Shown one piece after another: positions 13,465 to 14,503 of a stretch of DNA of 14,503 bases. Positions within the stretch are counted from its first letter, which is position 1. Each line of letters starts with the position of its first letter. The stretch comes from an uncultured Oscillibacter sp. Lineage in GTDB: Bacteria; Bacillota; Clostridia; Oscillospirales; Oscillospiraceae. The notes beneath the pieces were generated by a model. It was not told where the DNA came from. It did not search any database and saw only the letters and a program-made list of their open reading frames with translations. Made by a program: the position numbers and the translations under genes. Where the stretch lies: positions 1-14,503 of the forward strand of contig NZ_CAJULS010000055.1 in NCBI RefSeq assembly GCF_910587525.1, written 5' to 3'.

Positions 13465-14503
13465 ATGAGCAAAAAGTACTGCTACCTGTTCACCGAGGGC
13501 AACGCCAATATGCGGGAGCTCCTGGGCGGCAAGGGCGCCAACCTTGCCGAGATGACCAACATCGGCCTGCCCGTGCCCCAGGGCTTCACCATTACCACCG
13601 AGGCCTGCACCCAGTACTATGAGGACGGCCAGAAGATCAATGACGAGATCTTCGCCGAGATCATGGAGTACATCGAGAAGATGGAGTCTATCACCGGCAA
13701 GAAGTTCGGCGATCTGGAGAATCCTCTGCTGGTCTCCGTCCGCTCCGGTGCCCGGGCCTCCATGCCCGGCATGATGGACACCATTTTGAATCTGGGCCTT
13801 AACGAGACCGTGGTGGATGTGCTGGCCAAGAAGTCCAACAACCCCCGCTGGGCCTGGGACTGCTACCGCCGCTTTATTCAGATGTACTCCGATGTGGTCA
13901 TGGAAGTCGGCAAGAAATACTTTGAGCAGCTCATCGACAAGATGAAGGAGGCCCGGGGCGTCAAGCAGGACGTGGAGCTCACCGCCGGGGACCTGAAGGA
14001 GCTGGCCGGTCAGTTCAAGGCCGAGTACAAGGCCAAGATCGGCCAGGACTTCCCCTCCGACCCCAAGGAGCAGCTGATGGGCGCCGTCAAGGCCGTGTTC
14101 CGCTCCTGGGACAATCCCCGTGCCAACGTCTACCGCCGGGACAACGACATCCCCTATTCCTGGGGCACCGCTGTCAACGTCCAGTCCATGGCCTTCGGCA
14201 ACATGGGCGACGACTGCGGCACCGGCGTGGCCTTTACCCGCAACCCCGCCACCGGCGAGAAGAAGCTGATGGGCGAGTTCCTCACCAACGCCCAGGGCGA
14301 GGACGTGGTGGCCGGCGTGCGCACCCCCATGCCCATCCAGGAGATGGCCGAGAAGTTCCCCGAGGCCTTTGCCCAGTTCAAGGACGTGTGCGCCCGGCTG
14401 GAGGACCACTACCGGGATATGCAGGATATGGAGTTCACCGTGGAGCATGGCAAGCTCTATATGCTCCAGACCCGCAACGGCAAGCGCACCGCCGCCGCCG
14501 CCC
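13465..14503 (+). CDS. ppdK: Pyruvate, phosphate dikinase, N-terminal part (cut by window end)
   Basis: Interconverts pyruvate, ATP and phosphate with phosphoenolpyruvate, AMP and pyrophosphate, a central step of glycolysis or gluconeogenesis in many Clostridia. 346 of about 870-880 expected residues are in the window, covering the ATP-grasp nucleotide domain. GGKGANLAEM with Lys23 and LVSVRSGARASMPGMMDTIL with Arg93 are ATP-binding segments. YSWGTAVNVQSMAFGNMG and GTGVAFTRNPATGE follow. Asp321, Glu323, Gln335 and Arg337 (DMEFT and LYMLQTRNGKRT) fall at the same numbers as the ATP-site residues of the Clostridium symbiosum enzyme. The phosphohistidine and pyruvate domains lie beyond the window. 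The ATG at 13465 has GGAGG seven bases upstream; the in-frame ATG at 13459 is too close to it. Codon use is strongly biased, as in a highly expressed gene. Confidence 0.97.
   Translation, partial: MSKKYCYLFTEGNANMRELLGGKGANLAEMTNIGLPVPQGFTITTEACTQYYEDGQKINDEIFAEIMEYIEKMESITGKKFGDLENPLLVSVRSGARASMPGMMDTILNLGLNETVVDVLAKKSNNPRWAWDCYRRFIQMYSDVVMEVGKKYFEQLIDKMKEARGVKQDVELTAGDLKELAGQFKAEYKAKIGQDFPSDPKEQLMGAVKAVFRSWDNPRANVYRRDNDIPYSWGTAVNVQSMAFGNMGDDCGTGVAFTRNPATGEKKLMGEFLTNAQGEDVVAGVRTPMPIQEMAEKFPEAFAQFKDVCARLEDHYRDMQDMEFTVEHGKLYMLQTRNGKRTAAAA

Noticed and set aside
13372..14448. 358-codon minus-strand open frame over ppdK
   Set aside because: ppdK on the plus strand has exact ATP-site motifs, a promoter and a ribosome binding site. 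The antisense translation is His/Gly/Leu-rich repeats caused by codon bias.
1..14503. CRISPR array, insertion sequence, prophage, toxin-antitoxin or defence island
   Set aside because: No regularly spaced repeats, transposase or integrase motifs, attachment-site duplications or defence-gene domains were seen on either strand.

Overview
The window comes from a GC-rich Firmicute. It has strong AGGAGG-type ribosome binding sites, sigma-A-like promoters with TATAAT boxes, a long-form hibernation factor, a RicT (YaaT) homologue next to holB, and a pyruvate phosphate dikinase whose numbering matches the Clostridium symbiosum enzyme at the ATP site. Together these suggest a gut Clostridia lineage, probably Oscillospiraceae (Flavonifractor or Pseudoflavonifractor-like). 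The genus is an inference from gene content and base composition.

Layout. (1) 1-2088, plus strand: the end of galT followed by galM, part of a Leloir galactose operon. It ends at a strong hairpin shared with the convergent gene. (2) 2149-4838, minus strand: a secreted, membrane-anchored M3 metallopeptidase and an aspartate/glutamate racemase-family protein with its own promoter. (3) 4839-5802: a divergent promoter region containing an orphan minus-strand terminator, then hpf with its terminators. (4) 5803-6143: an A/T-richer patch with a very small lipoprotein ORF. (5) 6144-9270, minus strand: an operon of a YtrA-type GntR repressor, ABC ATPase, ABC-2 permease, small multidrug export family protein and an unknown lipoprotein, with a promoter and an overlapping dyad. 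(6) 9345-9734, minus strand: an XRE regulator whose C-terminal half looks locally frame-shifted. (7) 9945-10787, minus strand: a Cof-type HAD phosphatase. (8) 10908-13116, minus strand: holB-ricT, translationally coupled, with its own promoter and terminator. (9) 13336-14503, plus strand: promoter, leader and N-terminal 346 codons of ppdK, running off the window.

How the genes work together. galT and galM act in consecutive steps of galactose use. The GntR-ABC block looks like a self-regulated envelope or export module. holB and ricT combine a replication clamp-loader subunit with an RNA-processing and sporulation cofactor, as in the Bacillus holB-yaaT neighbourhood. The remaining genes are housekeeping or single-gene units.

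I found no CRISPR array, insertion sequence, tRNA or rRNA, phage module or obvious defence system. Most of the window is ordinary chromosomal backbone. The items most worth a second look are the frame-disrupted XRE gene, the tethered extracellular M3 peptidase, the 36-residue lipoprotein, the orphan terminator upstream of the racemase and the long basic tail of RicT.
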